Origin: Terana coerulea
Lineage: Eukaryota > Basidiomycota > Agaricomycetes > Polyporales > Phanerochaetaceae
Direction: 5' to 3'
Assembly: GCA_024811115.1 (NCBI GenBank)
Contig: JAKOGH010000909.1
Location: 1-19,606 of the forward strand
DNA length: 19,606 bases
Shown here: positions 1-10,180 of the stretch, in pieces
Numbering within the stretch: position 1 is the first letter of the stretch
How the letters are laid out: each line of letters starts with the position of its first letter
Program-made: the position numbers and the translations under genes
The notes under the pieces: model-generated
What the model saw: the letters and a program-made list of their open reading frames with translations, nothing else
Databases searched by the model: none
What the model was told of the DNA's origin: nothing

Positions 1-1351
1 AGAACCGATGGGTTTTGATGAGAAATCAGATGGTGAAAGAAGCGCGACTTAGCTCGCTGACTTCTCTCAAATGGGGAATCGACTATGACAAAATCTTACC
101 AGTCAAATGCGGTTTGAAAACCGTTAGATTCCGATGCCCTTGCGGCACTTTCGAAGGCTTCTTCCTCACCGGCCTCGATGTGCGCAACATATTTGTACGG
201 ACTGTTAGATGAGGAGATCTACATGGAACCTTCAGATGGCTTTGCTTGCTCAAGGAAAAAGCACATGGTGCTTCGTCTCCGTCAGCGCCCTTTACGGGCT
301 TAAGCAGGCAGGACTGTCCCAGTGGAAAGCCCTTAGCAAGTCTATGGCTGAGCTCGGCAGACTGAAGTCCGATGCTGAGCGTATCGTCGGCGCAGGCAAT
401 GGCATGGTCATGCAGTAGTCTATGTTGGCGGCCTATATTCGCCGGAGTAGCAAGGCAAAGTACTCTGAAAAGGAGTCCTTGTGCAGCGGTGGGAGTGTCG
501 CGATATGGGGCGACGTAAAGGAGTTTCTGCGCATGCATATGCGAGTTGGCGGCAAGATCGTGATTGATCAATGCGCCTACCCCGTAAGGTACTCGAACGC
601 TGCAGCCAGACCAATGCCAAAATGGCAAAGACTCCGCTTCCTGAGGGTTATATCCTCAACCAAATGAAGGAGAGCTAAATAAAGCTCGCCAGAGCCGTTT
701 CCAAATTGCGATAGGCTCACTCCTTTATATCATGCTCGTGCAATGGGACATTGCGTACGCTGTCACAAGCTCGCACAGTTTAGTGCGAACCCGTCTGAAG
801 ACCACCTGAACAGAGCGCTGTATATCTGCCGCTACCTGTCGAGGCACTCGTAACTATACCCTCGAGTATGACGGTTCTTCTGGGTTAGGCTTGGTGGCGT
901 ACACCGATGCAGATTGGGCGGCTGCTTCCAACCGCTTTCTGGGACTGGCTTCCTGCTAATGCTTGCAGGAGGAGCCTTTAACTGGAGTTCTTTCGCACAG
1001 AAGTCTGTAGCAACGTCGACTAAAGATGCCGAATACATGGCACTCAGCGACTGCTCCTGAGAAGTCATGTGGATTCGAAATATCCTCTCTGAACTCGGTT
1101 ACAACTTCGAAAGTGCCCATCTGCAGCGACAACCAAGGCGCTTTATTCGTTTCGGAAAATCCCGTTACTGAAAACACTAAGCACATCGACATTCGCTACC
1201 ACTACATTCGGCGATGTCGCCGAAGCTGGCCACGTCGAAGTACTCTTCGTACCTGGTGTTGACAATCGCAGATATCTTTACCAAGAATCTGGGAAGGGTC
1301 AAGATTGAGAAGTTCCGACCAATGCTCGGACTTCGCATCGCTGCTAACTAG
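1..1351 (+). pseudogene. Decayed Ty1/copia retrotransposon polyprotein (RT and RNase H part)
   Basis: This is the 3' part of a copia-type Pol, broken by stops and frame changes so that no long frame survives. From about 178 to 345 one frame shows the reverse-transcriptase block with an LYG..DEEIYMEP-like motif, followed in another frame by GLKQAG. From about 855 the RNase H block appears: YTDADWAA near 900, then KSVATSTKDAEYMAL near 1001-1042, then TKHIDIRYHYIR near 1170-1210. The last block, ADIFTKNLGRVK followed by EKFRPMLGL, runs to a TAG at 1349-1351, which is where intact copia polyproteins usually end. The YVDD catalytic box is not recognisable. Gag, protease and integrase, if they survive, lie left of the window. 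I infer an old, inactive copy. Confidence 0.88.
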
Positions 1352-1385
1352 CGCTGACTAAACCAGCGCAGGCAGTACGCCGTGC

Positions 1386-1399
1386 TAGGTTAGGAGGAG
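1386..1399 (+). other. Polypurine tract of the copia element
   Basis: A purine-rich stretch (AGGTTAGGAGGAG) sits directly before the TG that opens the LTR. In LTR elements this is the primer site for plus-strand DNA synthesis. Its position between the Pol stop and the LTR supports the LTR boundary. Confidence 0.65.
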
Positions 1400-1621
1400 T
1401 GTTGAGTCAGAATGGCGGCCGTAAGCGCTCTGCTCACATCTTCTCTATTGTTCTACCAGGTTCCACCATGACGATGCCTATTGTCTATTGTCCTGGTACA
1501 TATTTGTGTCTGTTTGTAGTACAGCCACCCAGTATTGTATATAAGGCAGCCCTCTGCGCCATACTCTAATAAGACTCATTACAACTCTCAACCCACTAAC
1601 GTGTGTATCAACCAACCTACA
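1400..1621 (+). repeat. 3' long terminal repeat of the copia element
   Basis: The LTR is 222 bp. It begins TGTTGAGTCAG just after the polypurine tract and ends CCAACCTACA, giving the usual TG...CA ends. A TATA-type box (TATATAAG, 1538-1545) lies inside, as expected for the U3 promoter. The left LTR is outside the window, so neither the matching copy nor the target-site duplication can be checked. The five bases that follow are GGTGA. The right boundary rests only on the TG/CA rule and position, so it could shift by a few bases. Confidence 0.7.
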
Positions 1622-2094
1622 GGTGAGTAACCATCCTAGCTTCCTCTAGGCCTCGGTAGGAGTGTACGCCGCTGTATGCGCTGCACTTCTACACCGCTCA
1701 CCCAAGTACAACTTCTGCACTACGATGAGAACGTATACACCTTAGTACAGTAGAGCTATACTCTGGCTAACGGTTGATTGTTCTGATACTACGTGTTGTG
1801 ATACAAAATGAGACTACAAAGTAATTTGACACAGAAGCATGCATATACAAGAAACGAAGCGGCGAGCGGAAATGAGGGATTGTGGTAGCACAACAGCACG
1901 TCTGAGACGCATACATACAACACACAGCTCGGGCGATGACGACCAGCAAGCAACATATGGTACAATCCCCTACCCTCGGTAAACGGAAATAGAATTGCAG
2001 CTGAAGGAGCCTGCAAACAGATTGTGCAGCACTGCAGCACCGACAAAGAGGTAGAAATGGGGCTGCGTGAATGGCCCAGCGACAGTAATGCCCC
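1622..2094. other. Non-coding spacer between LTR and GNAT gene
   Basis: No supportable gene lies here. The open frames are short and lack codon bias or recognisable motifs. The right part probably carries the 3' untranslated region of the minus-strand GNAT gene. Confidence 0.6.
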
Positions 2095-3606
2095 CTACGC
2101 TGCCGTAATAACATTACCCTGGTGGAGCTCCTCGGCAACATCGTTTTCCTCTGGTAAGAGTTCCCAGTTATCGAGCGTCGACGACGACGCGCTCACGTCG
2201 CTGAGCACCGATGCCGAGCGCGGTACGCTCAACTCGCTCTCCACGTCCGACACGAGCTCGCCGTCGGACATGTACGGCACCGACATGAAGCCAGAGGCGG
2301 TGCTGGCCGCGTCGCTCTCGTCTGCATCCGCGTCTGACATCTCCGCCTCCGCGACGCTCATTCCGCCGTGGAAGAGGCGGGGCACATAGACGGTGTGTTG
2401 TGCACGGCCTGAGTCGCGGTCGGCGCCGCTGCGATATGGCGTGTTCAACAGCTCCGCCCAAGCCGCCCGATGGAACTGTTGATTTGACCCCTCGGCTTCG
2501 GAATCGGCTTCAGAGTCGGAGGAGGCGCTGAAATATGGAGATGCGGACGTCTCACGAGAACGACTGGGCTCAGACTCGAACTCGGACTCGGAGCCAGGTG
2601 GAAGCGTCGGGCTGGGAGTTCGAGAGGCCGTTGGCGTGCTAGCCTCGTTGCCAGACTCTTCAGAGTCCCATATCCACGGAAGGTGAACGCGAGGTTGAGC
2701 GGGCCGGGCCGAGCTGGAAGGCGACGGGAAAGGCTCTGCGTATGCGGGTACGGGGATATCTGGGGACTCCTGGAGAGCCGCCGCGAGTTCTCTCTCGTAG
2801 GCCTGGCGCCTCCGCCGCTGCTCCATACGCTCCTCCATAGCCAGCATATCTTCATGCGCCCTCTCATGCCTCGCGAACATCTCGTCCCACATGTTCTTCA
2901 ACGCGGCCTTCGAGGGGTTGTGCGCGACGGCCTGCTGGTTGACATAGTCCACATCCACCACCGCGAACGTCATCACGTCGCGCCACTCGCCGTTCGTCGC
3001 CCCCTTCGAGATCGCCGGATCGCCTGTCTGCGGTTGGCAGAATAGGGCGCGGCGGTGCGTGCCCTCATGGGCGAAGCCCAGAGAGGTGAACATACGCACA
3101 GCGCTGTCCGTGGAGTCGTCGGTCAAGTTTATGACCCGTGCCTGTGCGCGATGAACGCCCAGCTCCTGGAACGCCCACTGCAGGGCAAGCTTCACTGCGC
3201 GCGAGGCATACCCCTTCCCGCGACAGTCCTCGAGCAGCGCGACGCCGACATTGACAGTGCTGGGGATGTCGGCAGAGTAAATGTAGATAATGCCTGCGAC
3301 AGCCCCCGCCGAATTCTTGCTGTAAGGTTGCGTCCAGAAGTCGTATGTGTCGATCATGTCGGTCGGATAAGGTGTGTCAGGGGACCGAGTGGTGGTGTTT
3401 GTGTCGTTGATCTGGACAGAAGACACATACAGGCAGTTCACGTCTTCAAGGAAGTCGTACAACGCTGCGTGGTTCCCGACCACCGCCTCGACGGAGCGGT
3501 GCACGATTTGTCCCCAGGCTTGGTCCTCGTACAGCTTCCCTCTCACATCGAGGACGTCGCCGGAACTGAAAGGGCGCAGGCTAATGGCATCGTCTGCGAC
3601 AGACAT
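2095..3606 (-). CDS. GNAT-family N-acetyltransferase with long acidic Ser-rich tail
   Basis: The gene is a single exon of 503 codons. I start it at the ATG at 3606-3604 because the context is CCACCATGT. The frame is open further upstream but has no better ATG. Residues about 8-220 form a GNAT domain of the RimJ/RimL (Acetyltransf_3-like) type. The acetyl-CoA loop is RGKGYA at residues 129-134 (pattern R-x-x-G-x-A), followed by a helix and the strand RAQARVINL, then a conserved SLGF turn near 175-178. Such enzymes move an acetyl group from acetyl-CoA to an amine, but the substrate cannot be read from sequence. Residues about 240-282 are a charged, probably coiled-coil helix with an EERMEQRRRRQ stretch. 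Residues about 283-503 are low-complexity (Ser, Pro, Glu, Asp) and probably disordered. Bacterial relatives usually stop near 180-200 residues, so the tail is an extension. No introns or breaks are seen. Confidence 0.85.
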   Translation of the reverse strand: MSVADDAISLRPFSSGDVLDVRGKLYEDQAWGQIVHRSVEAVVGNHAALYDFLEDVNCLYVSSVQINDTNTTTRSPDTPYPTDMIDTYDFWTQPYSKNSAGAVAGIIYIYSADIPSTVNVGVALLEDCRGKGYASRAVKLALQWAFQELGVHRAQARVINLTDDSTDSAVRMFTSLGFAHEGTHRRALFCQPQTGDPAISKGATNGEWRDVMTFAVVDVDYVNQQAVAHNPSKAALKNMWDEMFARHERAHEDMLAMEERMEQRRRRQAYERELAAALQESPDIPVPAYAEPFPSPSSSARPAQPRVHLPWIWDSEESGNEASTPTASRTPSPTLPPGSESEFESEPSRSRETSASPYFSASSDSEADSEAEGSNQQFHRAAWAELLNTPYRSGADRDSGRAQHTVYVPRLFHGGMSVAEAEMSDADADESDAASTASGFMSVPYMSDGELVSDVESELSVPRSASVLSDVSASSSTLDNWELLPEENDVAEELHQGNVITAA

Positions 3607-4837
3607 GGTGGGCGTTGAGCAGAGGCGATTTGCAATCCTACGTCGTGGAGGTAGCGGTCGTGGCGATGGTGGTCGTGGACAAAGGACGACGGTGACTCGC
3701 GACGGGTCCGTGGAGGACGGTACTGACAGCGACCGCAGCACACCAGATTGAACGCGGAGGTCATCAGCTGTCCTTCAACTTTAAACCTAAACTGGCGGCA
3801 CTTCCCGCAGTCCGACGGCGTTCACAGTGTGTAGAGTACAGCATCCTGCCCAGGCGGGCATACGCAGGCTTTCATAGACATTACTCAGGGTTGTCAATCA
3901 GCGGTGGCAGCGACGTACAACGCACCTCGAGTCCCTGTACTGGTTGACCTGGTCCGAAATTACGGTCAAAATAAGCTCGGTAAGCCTACAAGTGTCGTTT
4001 CTACGACTGTTGCATGCGCTGACTGTAGAATAAATTTGAGAGCACCTGCTATAACATGATTCAGGTGCAGAGAGGGGAAGTGGTGCTGGAGACGATGACG
4101 GTTCAAGACAACCTGGGTCCCGGTATTTTGAATAGACGCTTTAGGCGCTACATGCCATCAAACCTGGTATAGGCCCGCAGATATTGACGCTCGAAAAGTT
4201 ACACGGGAACATCCACCATGGAAGACGAACAGGAGTTCGCTACCCACCCGACTCATCTCAGAATTCAATAAATATTGAAATGGCCATCTACGCCTCAAGC
4301 AGTGAACTCTTTCGGTCTCAGAGCGAAGATAAACTTACCGGCGCCATGTGTCTTCAAGGCCAACTAGTACTCACTGCGGACCACCTCACTAATAGGGAGT
4401 CATTCACAGATCGCGCAGTACTCCGACGTATTGAATAAATGTCTGCCCTCACATACCATCGTATTGAGGCACGTAATTTTGCATGTGCTCAATTTCTGGC
4501 TGAAATTTGCATAGAGGGCGAGGCGATCACATAAACAAACCGGCCGAGTGCGTGCCACTCCAGCTCAGTCTAGGATTCTCGAGGATTTGCGCATTTTTCG
4601 CTACCTTGCTCATGACATGATCTTCGTTATCTGAGCTTCTGTCATTAAAGGGATGTACAGTCCATCTCTGATTGTAGTTCTCACAGCATCATGTAGCTCG
4701 CGGCCAGTGTTGCCCTCGACCGAACGTTGCCGACTCCCCGAAGAATATCCTATGCGACGACCACGGAGTTCTCTGCAGATGGTATGGATGCCGAGGTGGT
4801 AGCATGCGCATCGCTGCTTCTCGTTTCTCACCGACAA

Positions 4838-4891
4838 GGCTCTAAAACGACAGACAAAAGAGCGTACTCTTTTGGCCGTCGTCTTAGAGCC
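4838..4891. repeat. 54-bp imperfect palindrome (hairpin)
   Basis: The left arm begins GGCTCTAAAACGAC and the right arm ends GTCGTCTTAGAGCC. Aligned arm to arm, 22 of 27 positions pair. Two of the mismatches form the central loop and the other three are internal. The match stops abruptly at both ends. The arms are too long to be chance. It could be a miniature element remnant or a transcribed hairpin, and its function is unknown. Confidence 0.75.
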
Positions 4892-6978
4892 CATGGGGCG
4901 CGGGCGTTACATGATCTGCTTCATTATCGTGGGCCACAACCCGGGTTTCCGCATACTCGCGAGCCCTAGAAAACTCTGCGTCAACGGCGGCGGCGGGCGC
5001 CGCAAGCGCAAATAACAACGCTATCGAGACGAACCTGCACAAGGACAGTCCCCGCGGTTGCTAGGACAAGACAAAAGGCAGCGTGATCGAGTCGGTATCG
5101 CGTCGGGATGCGGTGGGCCGGGTGGCGAGCACTGGGCAGAGGGCCCTTGAGGCTCTGGCGCTCTGGCGGGGGATGAACTGACTGTTATACCGTACAGATC
5201 TCTGGCGCTCAATAACTCCGCCGTCTGCTCGGCACTTGTACGAGAGACTGTGCGAGAACTTCCCTCACGGGAGCGACAGTGGGAGTCATGCACCGCTTAT
5301 CGGTCATCGGGGTGTCGCACGATGTCGAGGAGGGGTAGATTGGCCGCCGTCTGACGCACCCCGTGTACAGAAGATGATTGAGGGTCGCCATTCCCGGCAA
5401 CCCTTTCATTCCCAGCCGAGTACAGGTGAGGAGATCGTGCATCTTTGCTCCGGTATTTGTAGATTCGCCAGATATGTCTAGCCCTACGTACACGAGGACT
5501 TCACATTGCAGATGGATCAGAGGAACACACGGGACACCTTCACATTACATCGGCGGACGAAGAAGGAGCAGTAAAACCCGGAGTACCGCAGGAAATGCTT
5601 CTCGTAATCTCCGTAGTACTCGGTGCGTCTAGGATCCTGGCGGCTTACAGCTTCATCATCGTGAACACCTTAACTCCAGCCCGAACTTCAAATTGCACCC
5701 TCTGTGGCATGAAGAAGCAGCCTCTGCAACGATGGGGCAGTTCCGCCTCATAGCTGTGCAAGATTGCACCTGCTTCGAGGGTTCGGCATGCATATTCTTG
5801 GGAAGAATGTCACCGCAGTCGCCGTCCACATCATCTCGAGCGCGATTCTAGACGCCCTTGTGATACTCACCACGCGCCAGTTTCGTCGATCTGCGAAAAG
5901 CTATTAGAACAATAAGGTCGTTCCCCATCGCTTTGGAAACCGTGTTGTATTGACTGGCAGCTTTGCGTAGACCCTTAGCTTGACCAGGCCATCACGACGA
6001 CAGGTATGCACAGCAAGAGTTTGTGCGCATGTAACGTACAGTTGATAGCAGAGTCTATACGAGAGTCTCGTGGGGAGAAACCTTGAATGTGCGTTTGTTT
6101 TCGTCTTCGAAAGATACTCCGTGTTCATCGAGCCGACAGATTGAAACTTCTCCCAGCGTCCTGCGACAAGGACGCCTTTAATGGCCCGGCTCGAGCGAAT
6201 TATTGCCAGTGAGCACCCGGTAAGCCAATATCCACTAGGTCTGGCTCTCACTGGTTGTGCATCTGCCGCTTCAAGTCGACAGGGTTTTCGCGGCAGAAGT
6301 AGCCTGGGCGCCCGGACATCGCCAGTGCCCGGGTGAGTGACTTTACTCAGTGTGGCTACCGCTGCCCAAATGATTGGCTACCAGCGCTGCTCACAAGCAT
6401 TCCCATGGATTGGCTCCGCGCGGTCCCCCGGATACACAATTGGAGAAGTCACTCAGGCTGAGTCAAAACGGCCGTATGCGGTGCGCCTTGTGATGATATA
6501 GACTTGTCTTTCTGTTGGCGGTCGCCAACGGGGCGCTACAGCGGGATCGATAGCGCACGTTTTGTTGCGAGCAGCGAAAATGCATTCAGGCAGACGGAAT
6601 GTTCCCGAGGCTGCCTGCAGACGACGGCGAGGAGATGCTGCGGTAAAACGCAGCCTCAAGGTTACTGCTCGTGCGCCAACTCCGACGTTGCCGGCGTGTT
6701 GACTGAGCTTGCTGCCTTCGGTTAAACTGGCTTTCAACACGAGCTGCATGCGTTTACAGTGCGTTGCACTGCCGTGCCTATTTTATGATGCTTACAAAGC
6801 ATTGCAGCTCTTGATACTGGGGTGGTTGAGCGGATGTGTTGGAGTGAACATTGTGCGCGCAAAGGCTCGGAGATTTCGATGTACGTCCTTCGAGCGGTAT
6901 TTGTTTTGGCACTGTTTGGTTCTATAGGTCCATTTCTATAAAAGGTAACTCGACACTATCTCTGTCATTTCGCGTAAT

Positions 6979-6996
6979 TATTTGCTTGAGCAAATA
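6979..6996. repeat. 18-bp near-perfect palindrome
   Basis: TATTTGCTTGAGCAAATA equals its own reverse complement except at the two central bases. It is an AT-rich dyad in gene-free DNA and no role can be assigned. Confidence 0.5.
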
Positions 6997-7762
6997 CTGC
7001 GTGTCTCTGCAATGAAATAGCTGCAGAAAATGTAGAGAAATGATAGAACGTGGCTTATCATCTTTTTATGGACCTCGAGTCTTTCAGGCTGTAACGCATA
7101 GCCGCTGTGAACTCCGCCAGTGGCAATGCACCACTGCCTCAAAATGTGGGTCAATGGTCTTTTACTCGCCCACTCACGCAAGCTGAACTTCTGTAAAAGT
7201 ACCCTGGACAGTAAGTACTACTTTCACTCGCCTTAACTGTCGCGTTGTTGCACCTGACACATGCGTGGGAATTTTGAGACAACAGCTGCTTTCGGCGCTA
7301 AACACGCTGCCTCTGCTTTCCCATCTTCTGCATGGAAGGACCTGAGGGTCCTCGAGGGGAGTCTCCACGGGTGAGTCTGTGCATTCGATGCTGTGTAGAC
7401 TCGACTGCCTCTGCTAATGGTGGATTGCTAGGGTACTATTCTTGGGCAGGAATTCGTGAGCGACGACTTGGTAACGACCCGCAACCTTGCCAGCGCAGGG
7501 GCGGATTGTGCCATCAAAGACAAGGGTAATATTCAACCTCCTCTCGAAATCGTGTATTGTTTTGGGGCAGTTCATCAGACGGTGCAGCAACCATCCATTT
7601 TCCGTACTATAACAATCGGACCGTCGCCGAGTGCCGGATGACCGAAATGGTAGGCCTTGAGAGCTGGAGCGTGCCAACCACAAGGCAGATCAGGATCTCA
7701 GCGGCGTCTGACGAACTACAGCGCTCACCAGGGTCCAGCTCTCCGAAGGCACTGACATGATG

Positions 7763-7770
7763 CATATAAG
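7763..7770 (+). promoter_or_regulatory. TATA-type box of the zinc-finger gene
   Basis: CATATAAG is followed by a pyrimidine-rich stretch and then, at 7847, an ATG in the context ACCACCATGA. The in-frame ATGs at 7757 and 7778 lie before or only a few bases after the box, so transcripts starting about 30 nt downstream would not contain them. This is the reason for choosing 7847 as the start. Confidence 0.5.
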
Positions 7771-7846
7771 TCCCAGGATGATCAACCTTCGATCCCTTCT
7801 CAACACACCTCGCCCTGAATCCTCCCCCACTTCCTACTCTACCACC

Positions 7847-10180
7847 ATGAACGGTCCTTCGGCCGTTTATCCCATCCAAGACGTCTACCGCGAACTCCAA
7901 ACAAAGTTTCAACCCTTCGAGGGCACTGTCGTGTGCATGAGGAACGCGAACTCGTCACTCGAAGTGTTCCCCTCGCATAGGTGGACCTTCATATCCGCCT
8001 TACAAAGCACGCCATTCACCGTTGCAGTGATGGTTCCACTACGAAACATCCGCACGGCCTTTGCCTCCATGTATGTCGCCCAATTCTGCATGGCACTCCG
8101 TTCACTGACGCGTTCAGACGCAGCGTCTGCGCAACCACCTTGGCCCTGGGACTAGGTCGGAGACTCCCGGTGCTCACGGATATCCAGTCTCTGCCCCGAT
8201 TTGCATCGTTGTCATCGGCTGCATACTCAGTGAGCCTTGAGCCTTTTACCTACTCCTTCGACGCGTTTGACTGTTGAATATGTTAGCTCGCTGACGACGC
8301 GTTGATCGTCTGGACCAGTGGTCCCGCCCGGCACATTGTTGAGGAAGTCCGTATATGGGAGCACCTCATTCTGCATCATCGCGGATTTTGCAGCTGCGAA
8401 GATATCATCAAGCAAACGCAAGAACCCATGCTGTCGGGGGTACCAAGTTTGGCGCCTCGGGATTTCGCGTCCTATCTCGACACCTCGTTAGAAACGGGGA
8501 ACCCCGACTACCTAGGGCTCTCAGAACCATCCTCATTCCTAGCGGCTACCCCATGCCTTTCGCCCATCATTCCGCCACTCGACGAGTTGCTCGCTATGGA
8601 CGCAGAGTCCACCGGTCCCAAGCCGGGTTTTCCAGGCTACCCTCCAGCTTCTTCTGTCATCTTCGGTTGTGAAGACAGCACAGACTACGAGTCCTTTGAT
8701 TGGCCCGGATTGCTATTTACAAGACCTCTGGAGGTCAACGAGGCGGTGAGTGAAGAGATTCTGATGAGCGCCACTGAAGACGCTAACGATTGCATTCGTC
8801 ACAGCCCACCTATACTCGAGGAACAACTGCGTCCCCCGCCGCCAGCTTCTCTAGTGGGAGCCTTCCTTCCCCCTTCACGTCGTCCTCGGAGGGCTCGTCG
8901 TCGCTCTCGCTCTCTCTCCCGTCAAGTCGCTCAGACCTCTCAACGCCACAGACCGTCTGTCTCGCGGACATATCTCCACCGTTTCATGATACCCAGTCCC
9001 TCGTCGGGACAGAGACGGATACGGATGCTTCTGACGATGATGATGAAGGCTACGAAGCGTCGGAGTCATCACCGTCTTCCACATCGTCGTCCATGTCCTC
9101 TACCCTGTCGCTATCTTTGTCTCCGCCTGCCACTACAGTCGACCTGCTCGCCAGTCCAGCAACTAGCTCTGGCGCTCATCGTCCGATACGTCCTCTACCT
9201 TCAAGACCCGCAGTCGCACGCTCCGCGCGTAGCAGCACGGCGCCTGATGCAATGTCAAGCCCGGAAGTGTCTGTCCGTGATCTTGTGACTCGCAAAAGGA
9301 AGTCCCCGGAGCCTTCAAGACCTGTTACTTCATCGCATTGCTCTGTTCGATCCTCCAGGTCTCCCAACCCCTCCGGACCTCCAGATCTCTTCGACGTCGC
9401 TATGTCAGGTGATCTCACAGAGGATGAGGGCGAGGAATACGACCCCGAAGGTTCCAACTACGGAGACGACGAGGATGACGAGGACTATAGGGAGGTTCCC
9501 CGCCCGATGAAGCGTGCCAGGGTCCCGACGTCCGTGGGCTCCAAACGTGTGGCTAGAAAACCTGCCCGTCGCGCTCCCGGCTTTGCATCCAAGCGGAAAC
9601 CCGGGGCGAGCATGAACATGAGCACGAAGACGGCCAGGAGTGCGGCAGCCGCGAGCCACCAGATGTCTACGACGGAAACGGGAACTTCAGTCTCGAAAAG
9701 GCCGCGGCCGCATGGAGCGAGGACCAGTGGAAGTTGCTGCCCAGAGCGAAGGGCCGCTGCGCCTACCCTTGCCAGTCCGCCCCGCACATCGGAAGGCCGA
9801 ACGACGTTGAGCGGCATATACTGTCGTCTTGCCCGGTCGCTCGTTACCTGAGGGTGAGGTACTGCGAGCTCAACGGCCTGGATCACTCGCAGCCATACCG
9901 GTGCGAACCCTGCAATAAGGCGTACAGCCGGGCGGACTCTCTCAAGCGGCACGAGGAGAGTAGCCAGATCTGCCCCAACTCGCCGTTCTACAATCCCGAT
10001 GCCAAGATTACGGGCAAAGGAGCTTCTAAACCCAAAGATTTTGTGAGTAAAACTATGCCTTACTCTAGCCACATTCACTAGTTACTTACTCGTCTTCTTC
10101 TTCCTTCTCCTAAACAGAAATCACTTCCCGCCCCAGCACTGCGAGTCAAGCGGGCTACCCGGGTTTCCCGTAAAGCTTGA
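7847..10180 (+). CDS. Ser-rich nuclear-type protein with two C2HC-like zinc fingers
   Basis: Proposed exons are 7847-8070, 8118-8229, 8287-8745, 8805-10042 and 10118-10180, about 698 residues. The introns at 8746-8804 (branch CTAAC) and 10043-10117 are secure. The 8071-8117 intron (GTATGT, branch CTGAC) and the 8230-8286 intron are plausible, but the first two exons are much less certain than the rest. After a Pro/Ser-rich region come a dense Ser cluster (8850-8940), basic clusters that could be nuclear localisation signals (TRKRK near 9290, PMKRAR near 9510) and acidic stretches. Two finger-like modules follow at 9758-9973: C-x3-C-x14-H-x4-C and C-x2-C-x12-H-x6-C, the second reading YRCEPCNKAYSRADSLKRH. 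The frame shifts by one base between the Ser-rich part and the fingers, and the best site is the G4 run at 9603-9606. It is probably a DNA-binding regulator. I do not recognise a named family. Confidence 0.68.
9603..9606 (+). other. Probable one-base frame break in the zinc-finger gene
   Basis: Upstream the protein reads in one frame to ASKRKPG. Downstream the frame that leads into the zinc fingers (EHEHEHEDGQ, then DGNGNFSLEKAAAAW) is offset as if one base were missing. One extra G in this G4 run joins the two smoothly. A short intron between about 9490 and 9600 is the alternative, but the available GT sites are poor. Confidence 0.55.

Larger units (their letters stand above)
3780..7760. other. 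About 4 kb with no supportable gene
   Basis: All open frames here are short (up to about 115 codons) on both strands, and none shows a domain, signal peptide or splice-linked continuation I recognise. No tRNA-like A/B box pair was found by eye. The region holds a 54-bp imperfect palindrome at 4838-4891 and a small palindrome at 6979-6996. It may be decayed repeat DNA plus the upstream regions of the flanking genes (GNAT on the left, zinc-finger gene on the right), but I cannot assign it to a repeat family. Confidence 0.5.

Noticed and set aside
83..628. 181-codon open frame on the minus strand
   Set aside because: It lies antisense to the decayed copia Pol, has no recognisable domain, and is explained as a shadow of degenerate coding sequence.
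3055..3618. 187-codon plus-strand frame
   Set aside because: It is antisense to the GNAT domain, whose motifs define the coding strand.
4610..4894. 94-codon minus-strand frame starting in the hairpin
   Set aside because: No domain, no codon bias and no splice-linked continuation; its start lies inside a palindrome.
8227..8421. Minus-strand frame (RLLDDIFAAAKSAMMQ...) as a separate gene
   Set aside because: It looks protein-like but opens no further through a good intron and overlaps a canonical plus-strand exon and intron; kept only as an open question.
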